From Myxococcaceae bacterium (GTDB lineage Bacteria; Myxococcota; Myxococcia; Myxococcales; Myxococcaceae): a stretch of 64,000 nt of DNA. Shown in pieces: positions 45,614 to 54,499 of this stretch; within the stretch, counting starts at the first letter, position 1, and every line of letters begins with the position of its first letter. The position numbers and the translations under genes were made by a program. The stretch is taken from the NCBI GenBank assembly GCA_003818285.1, contig RPRB01000004.1, positions 1 to 64,000 of the forward strand, written 5' to 3'. The notes under the pieces were generated by a model. It saw only the letters and a program-made list of their open reading frames with translations, was not told the origin of the DNA and did no database searches.

Positions 45614-47440
45614 GTGCTCGCCTCTGCCCTCGCTGCTCTCGTCCTCCTGGGCGCCTCGCCGGCGCATCCCCGGGTGGATGTCTCGGCGATGCAGGAGGCC
45701 ATGGCAGCGCCCACCGACGACTACTCGTCCGCCTCGGCGTATGCCCACTTCCTCCGCGCCCGGCTCCTCGCGCTGCAGGGGGAGCACGCCCGGAGCGTGG
45801 AGCAGCTCCGGCTCGCGCTCGCCTCCGACCCTGGCCGCGCCGAGCTGGTTCTGGCCCTCGCCGAGGCGCAGGCCCGCTCCGGCGCCCCGGCCCGAGGCGA
45901 GACCACCGTGCGCGGGCTCCTCGAGCGGAAGCCGGACCATGTTCCGGCGCTGCTCTTCCTCGGGCGGCTGCTCTTCGAGACCGAGCGGCCGCAGCGGGCG
46001 CGCGAGGTGCTCGAGCGGGTGCGGAAGCTCGCTCCCCGGGAGCAGGAGCCGTACCTGCTCCTGGCGGAGATGTCGCTCGAATCGGGTCACCCGCAGGATG
46101 CGGTGCGGACGGTGCAGGCCCTGGCCGACCTGAACCGCGACACCACCGGTCTGAGGCGCCTCGGAATGGCGTTGCTCGACCGCGGTGAGCACGAGACTGC
46201 CCGTGTCCTGCTCGAACGGACGGTGCAGATCGACCCCGGGGACGCCGAGGCGCAGGGGGCCCTCGGCGAGGCGCTGGAGGCGCTGGGCCGCCCGGCGGAG
46301 GCGGACGCCGCGTACGCCCGGGCGCTGGAGCGCGACCCGGATGCGCGCGAGGTGCTCCTGCGCGCGGGCCGGCTGGCGCTCCGCTCCGGGGCGGAGGCGC
46401 GCGCGCGGGCGTACCTGGACCGGCTGGCCTCGCTGGATCTCGGACCGGAGCAGTCGCTGCGGATCGCCCTGACCTGGCTCTCGGCAGGGAAGCCCGTTCC
46501 CGCCATCCGGGTCCTGGAGCAGGCGAGGGCCGGGAGCGACGATCCACGCCTGCTGCTCGCGCTGGGGCTCGTGCAAGGGAAGATCGGACGCTGGGCGGAC
46601 GCCGCCCGTGCGTACGCGCAGGTGCCGGTCGGGGCCCCGGGGTGGAAGGACGCGGTCGTGCAGCGGGGCCTCGCGCTGGCCCGGGCCGGGGAGCCCGCGC
46701 GGGCGGAGCGGGTCACCTCCGAGGCGCTGAAGCAGGCGCCGGGCGACGTGGCACTCGAGGCCGGCCACGCCGCGGTGCTCGAGGCGATCGGCGAGGCCGG
46801 CCGGGCCGAGCAGTTCCTCCAGGCACGCATCCGCGCCTCGGGCAGCACCGAGCTGGTCACCGCTCTCTCGCAGATCTTCTCCCGGACCGGGGCACACGCC
46901 GAGGCGGTGGCGGTGCTCACCGAGGCCCTGAAGGCGCACCCCCGGGACGAGGAGCTGCTCTACGCGCTGGGCACGGTGCTGGAGCGGAGCGGCGACACGC
47001 AGCAGGCGCTGACCCGGATGCGCGAGCTCCTGGAGGTGAATCCCCGGAACGCCGCCGCGCTGAACTTCATCGGGTACACCCTGGCCGAGCACGGCGAGCA
47101 GCTCGAGGAGGCGGAGCGGCTCGTGCGCCGGGCCCTGGGCATCCATCCCGAGAGCGGCGCCTACCTCGACTCGCTGGGCTGGGTGCAGTTCCGGCGGGGG
47201 GACGTGGTGCGCGCGGCGAGCACGCTGGAGCGCGCCGCGGAGCTCGAGCCCGACGAGCCCACCATCCTCGAGCACCTCGGCGACGCGTACGGCGGAGCGA
47301 GCCGGAGGGACGCCGCGGTCGGGGCCTACCGGCGGGCACTGGAGGCGATGCGCACCGCCGACGATCCCACGGCGCGCGAGCGGAGCGCGGTGGTGGAACG
47401 GAAGCTCAAGGCGCTCACCTCGCCGGTCGCGGACCGCTGA
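45614..47440 (+). CDS. Secreted tetratricopeptide-repeat protein
   Basis: The 608-residue product has a short N-terminal signal (LASALAALVLLGASPA) and then about fifteen TPR-like helix pairs through most of the length, for example AYAHFLRARLLALQGEHARS and ALNFIGYTLAEHGEQLEEAE. The C-terminal repeats (YLDSLGWVQFRRGD, ILEHLGDAYGG) resemble those of large bacterial TPR proteins involved in outer-membrane assembly or secretion. No enzymatic domain is visible. GTG start; a TAGGCT -10-like box lies at 45585-45590. It probably forms a periplasmic scaffold. Confidence 0.85.
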   Translation: MLASALAALVLLGASPAHPRVDVSAMQEAMAAPTDDYSSASAYAHFLRARLLALQGEHARSVEQLRLALASDPGRAELVLALAEAQARSGAPARGETTVRGLLERKPDHVPALLFLGRLLFETERPQRAREVLERVRKLAPREQEPYLLLAEMSLESGHPQDAVRTVQALADLNRDTTGLRRLGMALLDRGEHETARVLLERTVQIDPGDAEAQGALGEALEALGRPAEADAAYARALERDPDAREVLLRAGRLALRSGAEARARAYLDRLASLDLGPEQSLRIALTWLSAGKPVPAIRVLEQARAGSDDPRLLLALGLVQGKIGRWADAARAYAQVPVGAPGWKDAVVQRGLALARAGEPARAERVTSEALKQAPGDVALEAGHAAVLEAIGEAGRAEQFLQARIRASGSTELVTALSQIFSRTGAHAEAVAVLTEALKAHPRDEELLYALGTVLERSGDTQQALTRMRELLEVNPRNAAALNFIGYTLAEHGEQLEEAERLVRRALGIHPESGAYLDSLGWVQFRRGDVVRAASTLERAAELEPDEPTILEHLGDAYGGASRRDAAVGAYRRALEAMRTADDPTARERSAVVERKLKALTSPVADR

Positions 47441-47555
47441 GCGCCTCGGCAAACCCGGAAAGCAGACCGACGTGACTTCCGGTGGACCTTCGTCAGATCT
47501 CCCGGGCATGATTCCCGCCCCGCGGAGACGTTTCCCAGGGGCCGTCTTCTCCCCC

Positions 47556-48407
47556 ATGAACCACCACCAGGAAGGCCACTTCTCGGCGCCGGACGGCACG
47601 CGTCTGTGGTTCGAGCGCGACGTGCCGGACGGGGCGCGCGCGCACATCGTCCTGGTGCACGGATACGGGGACCACCTCGGCCGCTATCGCACCTTCCGCG
47701 ACGCGATGCTCGCCGAGCGGTTCGCCGTGCACGCCTACGACGTCCGCGGCCACGGCCGGAGCGACGGTGCCCGCGGCGCGGTCCGCGATTTCTCCGAGTA
47801 CGCCCGGGAGCTCGAGGCCTTCGTCCGCTCCTCCCATGCGCTCGCCGGTGGGCTGCCGATCTTCCTCGTCGCCCACAGCCACGGGGCGCTCATCACCCTC
47901 GGGTGGCTGGCCGGCGCCGGCGCGGAGACCGCGCGCACCCTGGGAGTGCGTGGGCTGGTCCTCTCCGCGCCCTACCTCGGTCTCGCCTTCACGCCCCCGG
48001 CGTGGAAGACCGCGCCGGCCGTGCTGCTCTCGCGCCTCCTCCCCGACGCTCCCATCCCCACCGGCATCTCCTCGGCGGACCTGAGCCGGGACGAGACATG
48101 GCAGCAGAGCACCGATCGGGACCCGCTCTATGGCCGCAAGGCAACGCCGCGCTGGTTCACCGAGCACACCCGCGTGCAGGGCGAGGTGCTGGCCGCCGGG
48201 GCGCGGCTCCGGATTCCAGTGCTGCTGATGCTGCCCGGCGAGGACCGTCTCGCCTCCGCGGCGGTGTCGCGCCGGTGGTTCGAGACGCTGACCACACCCG
48301 ACAGGCGGCTCCGGGAGTGGCCGTCCATGCGACACGAGATCTTCAACGAGCTCGGCAAGGAGGACGTGTACGCCGAAACCTCTCGCTGGATCTCAGAGCA
48401 TCTCTAG
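47556..48407 (+). CDS. Monoacylglycerol-lipase-like alpha/beta hydrolase
   Basis: The 283-residue serine hydrolase resembles bacterial monoacylglycerol lipases and lysophospholipases. VLVHGYGDHLGRY gives the oxyanion-hole region, VAHSHGA the nucleophile elbow (AHSHG instead of the usual GxSxG), PGEDRLAS the acid and MRHEIFNE the histidine. The motif order is complete. ATG 47556 fits the conserved N-terminus (FSAPDGTRLWFERDVP); in-frame ATGs upstream add an unlikely Pro/Arg-rich leader. Its stop sits 28 bases before the first bactofilin, so the genes may share a transcript. Confidence 0.88.
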   Translation: MNHHQEGHFSAPDGTRLWFERDVPDGARAHIVLVHGYGDHLGRYRTFRDAMLAERFAVHAYDVRGHGRSDGARGAVRDFSEYARELEAFVRSSHALAGGLPIFLVAHSHGALITLGWLAGAGAETARTLGVRGLVLSAPYLGLAFTPPAWKTAPAVLLSRLLPDAPIPTGISSADLSRDETWQQSTDRDPLYGRKATPRWFTEHTRVQGEVLAAGARLRIPVLLMLPGEDRLASAAVSRRWFETLTTPDRRLREWPSMRHEIFNELGKEDVYAETSRWISEHL

Positions 48408-48435
48408 CGTACGGTTTTCGACGACAGGGGCATTG

Positions 48436-48780
48436 ATGGCACAAGCCGATCAGGTCGGAGTCATCGGGAAGGGCATCGTCATCCGGGGGAACCTCACCGG
48501 CGGCGGGAACCTGGTCATCGAGGGCCGGGTCGAGGGGCAGATCGCCCTGAAGAATCACCTCACCATCGAGAACACGGGCCGGGTGCAGGCCGATATCCGT
48601 GCGGACGAGCTGACCATCAACGGCGAGGCCAGCGGCAACATCGACGCGAGCTCCCGGGTGGCCATCTCCGCGTCGGCGAAGGTTGCGGGGGACATCAAGG
48701 CCCCCCGGGTGGTCATCGAGGACGGCGCGGTGTTCAACGGCTCCATCGAGATGGACGTCAAGCTGCCCGAGGACATCTAG
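48436..48780 (+). CDS. bacN: Bactofilin (BacN-like)
   Basis: Bactofilins polymerise into cytoskeletal filaments through a right-handed beta-helix. The 114-residue protein shows the repeating GNLTGGGNLVIEGRVEG / GNIDASSRVAISASAKVAGDI pattern with the GxxxG-spaced turns of the family. With the next two genes it matches the BacN-BacO-BacP trio of Myxococcus xanthus, which lines the subpolar regions and positions the ParABS chromosome-segregation machinery. The name is by synteny and family. Confidence 0.85.
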   Translation: MAQADQVGVIGKGIVIRGNLTGGGNLVIEGRVEGQIALKNHLTIENTGRVQADIRADELTINGEASGNIDASSRVAISASAKVAGDIKAPRVVIEDGAVFNGSIEMDVKLPEDI

Positions 48781-48877
48781 CGCTCAGCGGGCGTGAGGGC
48801 GCCGGAGCGAGCGCCGAAACAGGTTCAAACCGCCCCCGAGGCACGCCGGAACGGACACGGGAAGGACGGAACACAAC

Positions 48878-49201
48878 GTGGCGAACACGGTCATCGGATC
48901 CAGCATCGTCATCGACGGGGAGATCTCGGGCGACGAGGACCTCGTCATCCAGGGCACCGTGAAGGGGAAGATCTCCCTGCGCGAGAGCCTCTTCGTCGAG
49001 GGCTCCGGCGTGGTGGAGGCCGACATCGAGACCCAGAACGTGGAGATCGCCGGCCGCGTCACCGGGAACATCCAGGCCACCGACAAGGTCGAGCTCAAGG
49101 CCGACTGCCGCGTGGTGGGGGACGTGAAGGCGCCGCGCATCCTCATCGCCGACGGCGCGAGTTTCAAGGGCAACGTCGACATGGACGTGAAGGAACGCTG
49201 A
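48878..49201 (+). CDS. bacO: Bactofilin (BacO-like)
   Basis: Second bactofilin of the tandem, 107 residues, GTG start. The beta-helix core runs DGEISGDEDLVIQGTVKGKI to KAPRILIADGASFKGNVDMD with almost no tails, as in short polymer-forming bactofilins. Close relation to its neighbours suggests local duplication. It is separated by three bases from bacP. Confidence 0.87.
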   Translation: MANTVIGSSIVIDGEISGDEDLVIQGTVKGKISLRESLFVEGSGVVEADIETQNVEIAGRVTGNIQATDKVELKADCRVVGDVKAPRILIADGASFKGNVDMDVKER

Positions 49202-49204
49202 CCC

Positions 49205-49810
49205 ATGGCCGCCAAGGATCTCGTCACGAGCGGCAACACGGTCATCGGCCCATCCATCCTCATCAACGGCAAGCTCACCGGTGACGAGGACCTCACGGTC
49301 CGCGGACGGGTCGAGGGTGAGCTTTCCCTCACCAAGACCCTCATCGTCGAGCCGTCCGGGGTGGTGAAGGCCAACGTCACGGTCAAGAACGCCGTGGTGA
49401 GTGGAGTGGTGGTGGGGAACATCCAGGCCACCGAGAGCGTGGAGCTCACCCAGGAAGGCCGGATGGTGGGCGACATCCGCGCACCGCGGGTCATCATCAT
49501 CGACGGGGCGAGCTTCCGCGGCCGTGTCGACATGGGCGAGCTACCGCCCGGCCGGAGCCTCCCCGAGCGCACCACCCCGCGGGCCCAGCTGCGTCCCACG
49601 GTGCGGAGCCTGCCCGCGCCGCCTCCGCGCCCGGCCGCGGCCGCCGCCCGTCCGGGCAACACCGGTGCGACCGTTCCGGCGAGGAAGCCCGGAGGCATGC
49701 CGGGCATCGTCCGCGCCGAGACCGCCCGTCCAGCACCGCCGGCGCCTCCCGCGCCGCCGGTGGTAGCCGCCGGGGCCAAGAAGAAGGTCGTGCTGAAGAA
49801 GAAGAAGTGA
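49205..49810 (+). CDS. bacP: Bactofilin with long basic C-terminal tail (BacP-like)
   Basis: The 201-residue product has the bactofilin core in residues 10-115 and then an 85-residue Pro/Ala/Arg-rich tail ending [10 protein letters not shown]. In Myxococcus BacP the C-terminal tail reaches out of the filament to bind partners such as PadC and the small GTPase SofG; the basic end here is consistent with that. It lies between bacO and the padC-like gene in the same order as in Myxococcus. Confidence 0.87.
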   Translation: MAAKDLVTSGNTVIGPSILINGKLTGDEDLTVRGRVEGELSLTKTLIVEPSGVVKANVTVKNAVVSGVVVGNIQATESVELTQEGRMVGDIRAPRVIIIDGASFRGRVDMGELPPGRSLPERTTPRAQLRPTVRSLPAPPPRPAAAAARPGNTGATVPARKPGGMPGIVRAETARPAPPAPPAPPVVAAGAKKKVVLKKKK

Positions 49811-49865
49811 CCCTCGGGCACGTTCCCGGAGGGCCCCCGCCCGGGGTAGCGTGCCGACGAGGTCC

Positions 49866-50678
49866 ATGGAGACGCGCGAGCACGACGAGATGAGCTCGGA
49901 ATCCTCCGAGGAGCGTGCCGGGCCCGACGATGGACCGGGCACGGCGCCCTCCAGCCCGGAGGCCATCGACGCGGACGGTGCCGTCGCCGCGGACACCGCC
50001 ATGCCCACACTCCCTCCGCGGGTGGAGCCGGCGCCCACCCCACGGCTGGAGCGTCCGCCGGAGGTGGAGGAGCGGCTCGTGCCCCTCGAGCGGCTGGACG
50101 AGGACGACACCTTCCAGCTTCGCCCGGGCGGAGACGTGGGCCGGCTGGCGATGGACCTGGCGCGGCTGGGACAGGCCTTTCCGGTGGACGTGCGCCGTCG
50201 CGAAGGCAGCGACCGTTTCCAGCTGGTCTCGGGCTTCCGGCGCGTGGCCGCGCTCCGGTTCCTGCGCCGCACGTCGGTGCTGGCGCGCGTGCATGCGAGC
50301 CTGTCGGACGAGGACGCGCTGCTGGTGGCCCTGGCCGGGGTCCTCCATGCGGCCTCGCCCACGCCCGAGGAGCTGGCAGATCTCGAGGCGAGACTCGAGC
50401 AGGAGGGCCGGCTCTCGGCGGCCGCGCGGGACATGCTCGGACGGGCGCGGGAGACGGACGACGCGCTCGCGCCCGAGTCGGTGGAGGGCGCGGAGCAGGA
50501 GGTCGACGCCGACGAGCTGGCCGCCGAGCTCACCGCTCGCATGGCCGAGCTGAACCAGGACCTGTCCTTGCTCGCCCCGGTGTTCGACGCTCTGGAGCCC
50601 GGCCGCCGGGCCGAGCTGCTCCAGCAGCTGCGCTACGCGGCCGAGCTGGTGGCGTACTTCGACCATGAGGAGTCCTGA
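49866..50678 (+). CDS. padC: ParB/Srx-domain adaptor, PadC-like
   Basis: The 270-residue protein has a Pro-rich N-terminal region (residues 1-75), a ParB/sulfiredoxin-like domain (about 76-170) with the nucleotide-contact motif [12 protein letters not shown] (GxxRxxA type), and an acidic helical C-terminus. It lacks the helix-turn-helix of true ParB. PadC of Myxococcus has the same domain, binds CTP, and tethers ParA to bactofilin scaffolds; the gene follows bacNOP there, as here. CTP binding is therefore expected but not proven. ATG 49866 is preferred to GTG 49851; a TAGCGT box is at 49847-49852. Confidence 0.8.
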   Translation: METREHDEMSSESSEERAGPDDGPGTAPSSPEAIDADGAVAADTAMPTLPPRVEPAPTPRLERPPEVEERLVPLERLDEDDTFQLRPGGDVGRLAMDLARLGQAFPVDVRRREGSDRFQLVSGFRRVAALRFLRRTSVLARVHASLSDEDALLVALAGVLHAASPTPEELADLEARLEQEGRLSAAARDMLGRARETDDALAPESVEGAEQEVDADELAAELTARMAELNQDLSLLAPVFDALEPGRRAELLQQLRYAAELVAYFDHEES

Positions 50679-50682
50679 CCCC

Positions 50683-51243
50683 ATGCCCCTGGACCGGGAC
50701 CGCGCGCGGCTGCTCGAGCTGCTGACCCAGCTGTCGTTCGAGAAGCGCCGGGTGACGCTCTCCTCGGGGAAGGAGAGCGACTTCTACATCGACTGCAAGC
50801 GAACGGTGCTCACCGCCGAGGGTCACTTCCTGGTGGGGCGGCTCCTGTGGCGGGACATCCAGCGACTCGCGCCCGCCGCCGCCGCGGTGGGCGGGCTCAC
50901 CCTGGGGGCGGACCCGCTCGCCTCGGCGGTCAGCTACACCAGCTACCTCGCCGGATCGCCCATCCCCGCCTTCATCGTCCGCAAGGAGCCGAAGGGCCAC
51001 GGCACCGGCGAGTGGATCGAGGGGCGCAGCCTCATCGGCGATCGGGCCGAGGTCGCGGTGGTGGAGGACGTGGTCACCACCGGGGCCAGCACGCTCAAGG
51101 CGATCGAGCGGGTGGAGGCGGCCGGCCTTCGCGTGCGCTGCGTCTTCGCGCTGGTGGATCGGCTGGAGGGCGGTCGGGAGGCGGTCACCCAGAAGGGGTA
51201 CGGACTGTCGACCCTCTTCACCCGGAGCGACTTCCTGCCGTGA
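50683..51243 (+). CDS. pyrE: Orotate phosphoribosyltransferase
   Basis: PyrE joins orotate to PRPP to give orotidine 5'-phosphate in pyrimidine synthesis. The 186-residue protein carries the PRPP-binding loop VAVVEDVVTTGAST, the substrate loop with RKEPKGHG, and SGKESDFYIDCK near the start. GAGGAG at 50667-50672 sits ten bases upstream of ATG 50683; an alternative ATG at 50665 overlaps padC. Adjacent to padC by four bases, it is probably translated from the same message. UMP and then CTP are downstream products of PyrE, and PadC binds CTP in Myxococcus. Confidence 0.95.
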   Translation: MPLDRDRARLLELLTQLSFEKRRVTLSSGKESDFYIDCKRTVLTAEGHFLVGRLLWRDIQRLAPAAAAVGGLTLGADPLASAVSYTSYLAGSPIPAFIVRKEPKGHGTGEWIEGRSLIGDRAEVAVVEDVVTTGASTLKAIERVEAAGLRVRCVFALVDRLEGGREAVTQKGYGLSTLFTRSDFLP

Positions 51244-51929
51244 GGGTCGCGCCGCTGCTTCTCGCAGTGGCCGCCGGCGGATGTGCCGCGGTGCCGCCGG
51301 CCATCGGTGAGCCGGGGGCGGAGGTCCCGGACCGCAAGGCCGAGGCGAGCTACCAGGAGGCGCTGTCCCGGGTCACCGAGCACCGGGAGGTGTACTCGGG
51401 CATCGACACGCAGCTGTTCTGCGCGGCCACCTACCAGAGCGCGGAGTTCCGGGAGGCGCGCGTCCGGCGCCAGGCCCTGTTCCAGACCTGGCCGGAGCCG
51501 AAGCTCGACGAGGCGCTGGCCCGGGAGCGGGCCGAGGCCGCGCAGGTGCACGAGCTGGTGTTCGGGGTGAGCATCGTCGACCGCCGGTTCGACGACTTCG
51601 ACTCGAAGAACACCATCTGGCGGCTCAGTCTCGCCACCGATCAAGGCGAGGTCACTCCGCTCGCGGTCCGGCGAGTGGGGCGCGCCAACCAGGACCTGCG
51701 AGCGTATTACCCGTACCTGGGCGACTTCTGGACCATGTACACGGTGCGCTTCCCGGTGGCCGTCGCCGGACGGCCGCTGGTGGCGCCCACCACCCGTGCG
51801 CTGTTGTTCCGCATGTCCTCGACGCAAGGACAGGTGGAGATGGCGTTCCAGGTGGAGACGCGCACCGCCGCCGCGCCGTCCTCGCCGCCGGCCTCTGCAG
51901 TTCCGCCGTCGCCTCCGGCGCCGCGCTGA
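51240..51929 (+). CDS. Lipoprotein of unknown function
   Basis: The 229-residue product starts with MRVAPLLLAVAAGGCAAV, a lipoprotein signal with Cys in AGGC. The mature part is alpha/beta with FGVSIVDRRFDDFDSKNTIW and VRFPVAVAGRPLV, and ends in a Pro/Ser/Ala-rich tail. I do not recognise a family. Its GTG start overlaps the pyrE stop (GTGA), so it ends the bacN-padC-pyrE message, and it converges on the TonB-like gene 22 bases away. Confidence 0.65.
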   Translation: MRVAPLLLAVAAGGCAAVPPAIGEPGAEVPDRKAEASYQEALSRVTEHREVYSGIDTQLFCAATYQSAEFREARVRRQALFQTWPEPKLDEALARERAEAAQVHELVFGVSIVDRRFDDFDSKNTIWRLSLATDQGEVTPLAVRRVGRANQDLRAYYPYLGDFWTMYTVRFPVAVAGRPLVAPTTRALLFRMSSTQGQVEMAFQVETRTAAAPSSPPASAVPPSPPAPR

Positions 51930-51951
51930 CGGCGACGCGCGGCCACCAGAG

Positions 51952-53025
51952 TCAGTAGACGCGGAGGAGGAGCACGCCGCAGCCCGCTCCGGCGCGGTAG
52001 AAGGCCCACTCGGTCCGGGTCCCGTCCGGATGCAGGCCCGCACCCTGACGCGCCGGGGGAGGGGGGACCGCCGCGAGCGCCAGCGCTGCGTGCTCCACCA
52101 CGTACGCGTCGAACACCTTGTCCCCGCTCGAGGCCACGAGCTCGGTCGAGGCGATGCTCCCGTCGGCGCGCTGCACGATGCGCAGCACCGCCACCGGCTC
52201 CCCGGAGGAGGCCCGCTGGATGAGTCGCTGGGCGGCGAAGCTCGGCTGGACGGCCATGGGCCCGAGCTGGTTGGCGACGAACTCCTCCATCCGACCGGTC
52301 ACGTCCTGCACGTCGCGGGCGGGCATGCGCTCGCCCTTCGGTGGATCGCGCGAGGAGTTGGCCTCCTCCAGAGCGGCGAGCCAGGCGTTGATCCACCGCT
52401 GCCCCGGGGTGAGGTCTCCGTGCTTCGGGCCGCCGCCCGGTGGAGGGGGGCCCATGTGAGACTGGAGCGCGCGCCGGTACTCCTTGAAGTAATCGTCCAC
52501 CCCGGTGGCGACGAGGCGCTCGGCGAGGCCGTCCCGGCGCATCGTCTCCACCCGCTCGAGCACCCGTTTTCCTTCCACCTCGGGGCTATCGGGACGGTCG
52601 GGGGCGGTCGACGCGCCCGAGTCTCCGGGCGGAACCGGTCCTGCGCCGCGGGCGACCGCGCCGCCGGGAAACAGCTGGATGGGCGCGTCCGGAGGCGGCG
52701 CCCGCGGCGGGGTCGCGGGTGAGGGACTCGTGGGCGAGGGCGGCACGGGCGGTCCGTCGCCGATCGAGGGACGAGACGCGGTGCCGGGCGGGGAGGGCGC
52801 GACGGATCGATGCGGCGCCGGGGGCGGATGCGGTCCGGCCCGGTCCGGGGCCGGCCGCGGGGGCAGCGGGCGGAGAGTGATGCGGGTGGCCGGCCGGGGG
52901 GGCGGGAGCTTCGGGGGGTGAACCGACCGGAGGAGCCACAGCAGAAGAGCGGCGTGCAGCAGCAGCGAGACCGCCAGCGCACGGAGCAAGGGTCGCCGCT
53001 GGACGGGGCTCCCGTGCGTCGACAT
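51952..53025 (-). CDS. TonB-family energy-transducing protein
   Basis: The 357-residue protein has a cytoplasmic N-terminus, one membrane helix (ALAVSLLLHAALLLWLLRS, residues 16-35), a Pro-rich periplasmic spacer (about 40-130) and a C-terminal domain with AVLRIVQRADGSIASTELVASSG and VFDAYVVEHAALALA, the TonB C-terminal pattern. TonB transmits energy from ExbB-ExbD to outer-membrane receptors; exbB-exbD are at 33-34 kb. Here the C-terminal domain is slightly divergent and ends with an unusual Cys/Arg/Tyr-containing strand. Expression appears independent. Confidence 0.8.
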   Translation of the reverse strand: MSTHGSPVQRRPLLRALAVSLLLHAALLLWLLRSVHPPKLPPPRPATRITLRPLPPRPAPDRAGPHPPPAPHRSVAPSPPGTASRPSIGDGPPVPPSPTSPSPATPPRAPPPDAPIQLFPGGAVARGAGPVPPGDSGASTAPDRPDSPEVEGKRVLERVETMRRDGLAERLVATGVDDYFKEYRRALQSHMGPPPPGGGPKHGDLTPGQRWINAWLAALEEANSSRDPPKGERMPARDVQDVTGRMEEFVANQLGPMAVQPSFAAQRLIQRASSGEPVAVLRIVQRADGSIASTELVASSGDKVFDAYVVEHAALALAAVPPPPARQGAGLHPDGTRTEWAFYRAGAGCGVLLLRVY

Positions 53026-53224
53026 GCGCGCGCCGCTCCTCCCTCGCTCTTGCCTGGCCTCCGACGGAACGGCCGGCCGGGGACGAATGTTCCCCGGGAG
53101 CTACAGCGTACCGGGGAACGTCTCGGGGGGCTCGTCCGTGACCACCCACACCCGCTCCAGCGGCTCGAGCGCGGGGCGTGCGGTCGAGATGCGTCACCGC
53201 CGATGGCGCGCTCGAGCCGGAGGG

Positions 53225-53779
53225 CTAGCCGCCGGGCGCGCCCAGCGCGTCGAGCAGCGCGTCCGGCGTGGCCTCCACCGAGAGCCGTGCCCGGTCCGAT
53301 TCGGTGACGAAGCCGTCGGCGACCTGGCGGTCGATGGCGGCCACCAGCGGATCCCAGAACCCGTCCACGTTGAGCAGCCCCAGGGGCCGGGTGTGCAGGC
53401 CGAGCTGGGCCCAGGTGAGCGCCTCGAACAGCTCGTCGAGCGTGCCGAAGCCGCCGGGCAGGGCGACGAAGGCGTCGCTCTCGGCGGTCATCCGTGCCTT
53501 GCGGGCATGGAGCCCGTCCACCAGGACCAGCTCGGTGAGCCCGGAGTGGGCCACCTCGACGCTGGAAAGCGCGCGCGGGAGCACGCCGACCACGGGAGCT
53601 CCTGCCGCGAGCGCCGCGTCGGCCAGGGCTCCCATGAGCCCGACCCGCGCCCCTCCGTACACGAGGGCCAGCCCGCGCTCGCCGATGCGCCGGCCGAGCG
53701 CTCGCGCGGACTCGACGTGGACGGGAGCGTTGCCGGTGCGCGCCCCGCAGAAGACGCAGACGTGGAAGGCGCGACTCAC
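53225..53779 (-). CDS. LOG-family nucleoside-5'-monophosphate phosphoribohydrolase
   Basis: The 184-residue protein is of the Lonely-guy/YgdH-type family with a Rossmann-like fold. CVFCGARTG and [11 protein letters not shown] begin it and [16 protein letters not shown] is the PGGxGTxxE signature. The enzymes cleave ribose 5-phosphate from purine-type monophosphates, in plants producing cytokinins and in bacteria often acting on AMP. Nothing nearby suggests cytokinin synthesis. The GTG start overlaps the rhomboid stop. Confidence 0.9.
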   Translation of the reverse strand: MSRAFHVCVFCGARTGNAPVHVESARALGRRIGERGLALVYGGARVGLMGALADAALAAGAPVVGVLPRALSSVEVAHSGLTELVLVDGLHARKARMTAESDAFVALPGGFGTLDELFEALTWAQLGLHTRPLGLLNVDGFWDPLVAAIDRQVADGFVTESDRARLSVEATPDALLDALGAPGG

Positions 53780-54495
53780 GCCGGGCGGCTCCCGGGGCCG
53801 ACGCCGAAGGCACCTGGAGTCATGTCGAGGCCGGCGCCCGCGTGCATGCGCATCACCAGGACCACTGCCAGTGCGGCGAGCACGAGGAAGGGAAGCGCGA
53901 GCCGGTCGAAGGTGCGGAACGCCTGTGCCGGGTGCGTGCGGTACCCCGCGCGAATCACGAGGCCGCACACCAGCCCTGCGACGAAGCCGCCCAGGTGCGC
54001 GGCCCAGCTCACTCGGGGAACGAGGCTGACCAGGACCAGGAGGATGGTCCACTGGACCAGCACCTTCCGCGCGCGCCCGTCGGAGATGGGGAGGGCGAGC
54101 CCCAGCCACCCCGCGATGACGCCGGAGGCCCCGGCGCTCGGGTAGTGCCACATGAACCCGAGCGCCGCGGCGGAGGACAGGAGGCCGGCGATCACCGACA
54201 CCACCATCAGGCGCGCCGTGCCGATCTGCCGCTCCACCACCGGGCCGAAGCTGAAGATGCTCAGGCCATTCATCAGGATGTGCATCGGGGTGACGTGCTC
54301 GACGTTCGAGGTGAGCACGCGCCACCACTCCCCGGCGGCGATGGCCGGCCCGTAGAGGAGGAGGCGGTCCGGCGGCTCGCCCTGGACCGCGTGGGGCAGG
54401 AACACCAGCACGCAGACCCCGAGGAAGATCCACGAGAACAGTGGGAGCGGCGGCCGGGGGACCGGCACCGGCGGCGGAGTCGGAGTGGGTTCCAC
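53776..54495 (-). CDS. Rhomboid-family intramembrane serine protease
   Basis: The 239-residue membrane protein has about six helices. The catalytic Ser is in [11 protein letters not shown] (GxSx) and the catalytic His in [35 protein letters not shown] supplies the usual HxxxN motif of helix 2. Rhomboids cut single-pass membrane proteins. I place the start at GTG 54495, four bases after the nadB stop, because the upstream alternative lies inside nadB. nadB, rhomboid and LOG form one leftward unit with overlaps. Confidence 0.87.
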   Translation of the reverse strand: MEPTPTPPPVPVPRPPLPLFSWIFLGVCVLVFLPHAVQGEPPDRLLLYGPAIAAGEWWRVLTSNVEHVTPMHILMNGLSIFSFGPVVERQIGTARLMVVSVIAGLLSSAAALGFMWHYPSAGASGVIAGWLGLALPISDGRARKVLVQWTILLVLVSLVPRVSWAAHLGGFVAGLVCGLVIRAGYRTHPAQAFRTFDRLALPFLVLAALAVVLVMRMHAGAGLDMTPGAFGVGPGSRPA

Positions 54496-54499
54496 CGCT

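Noticed and set aside
48436-49810. Tandem repeat or assembly duplication of bactofilin genes
   Set aside because: The three proteins differ throughout and have different tails and lengths, so they are true paralogues as in Myxococcus.
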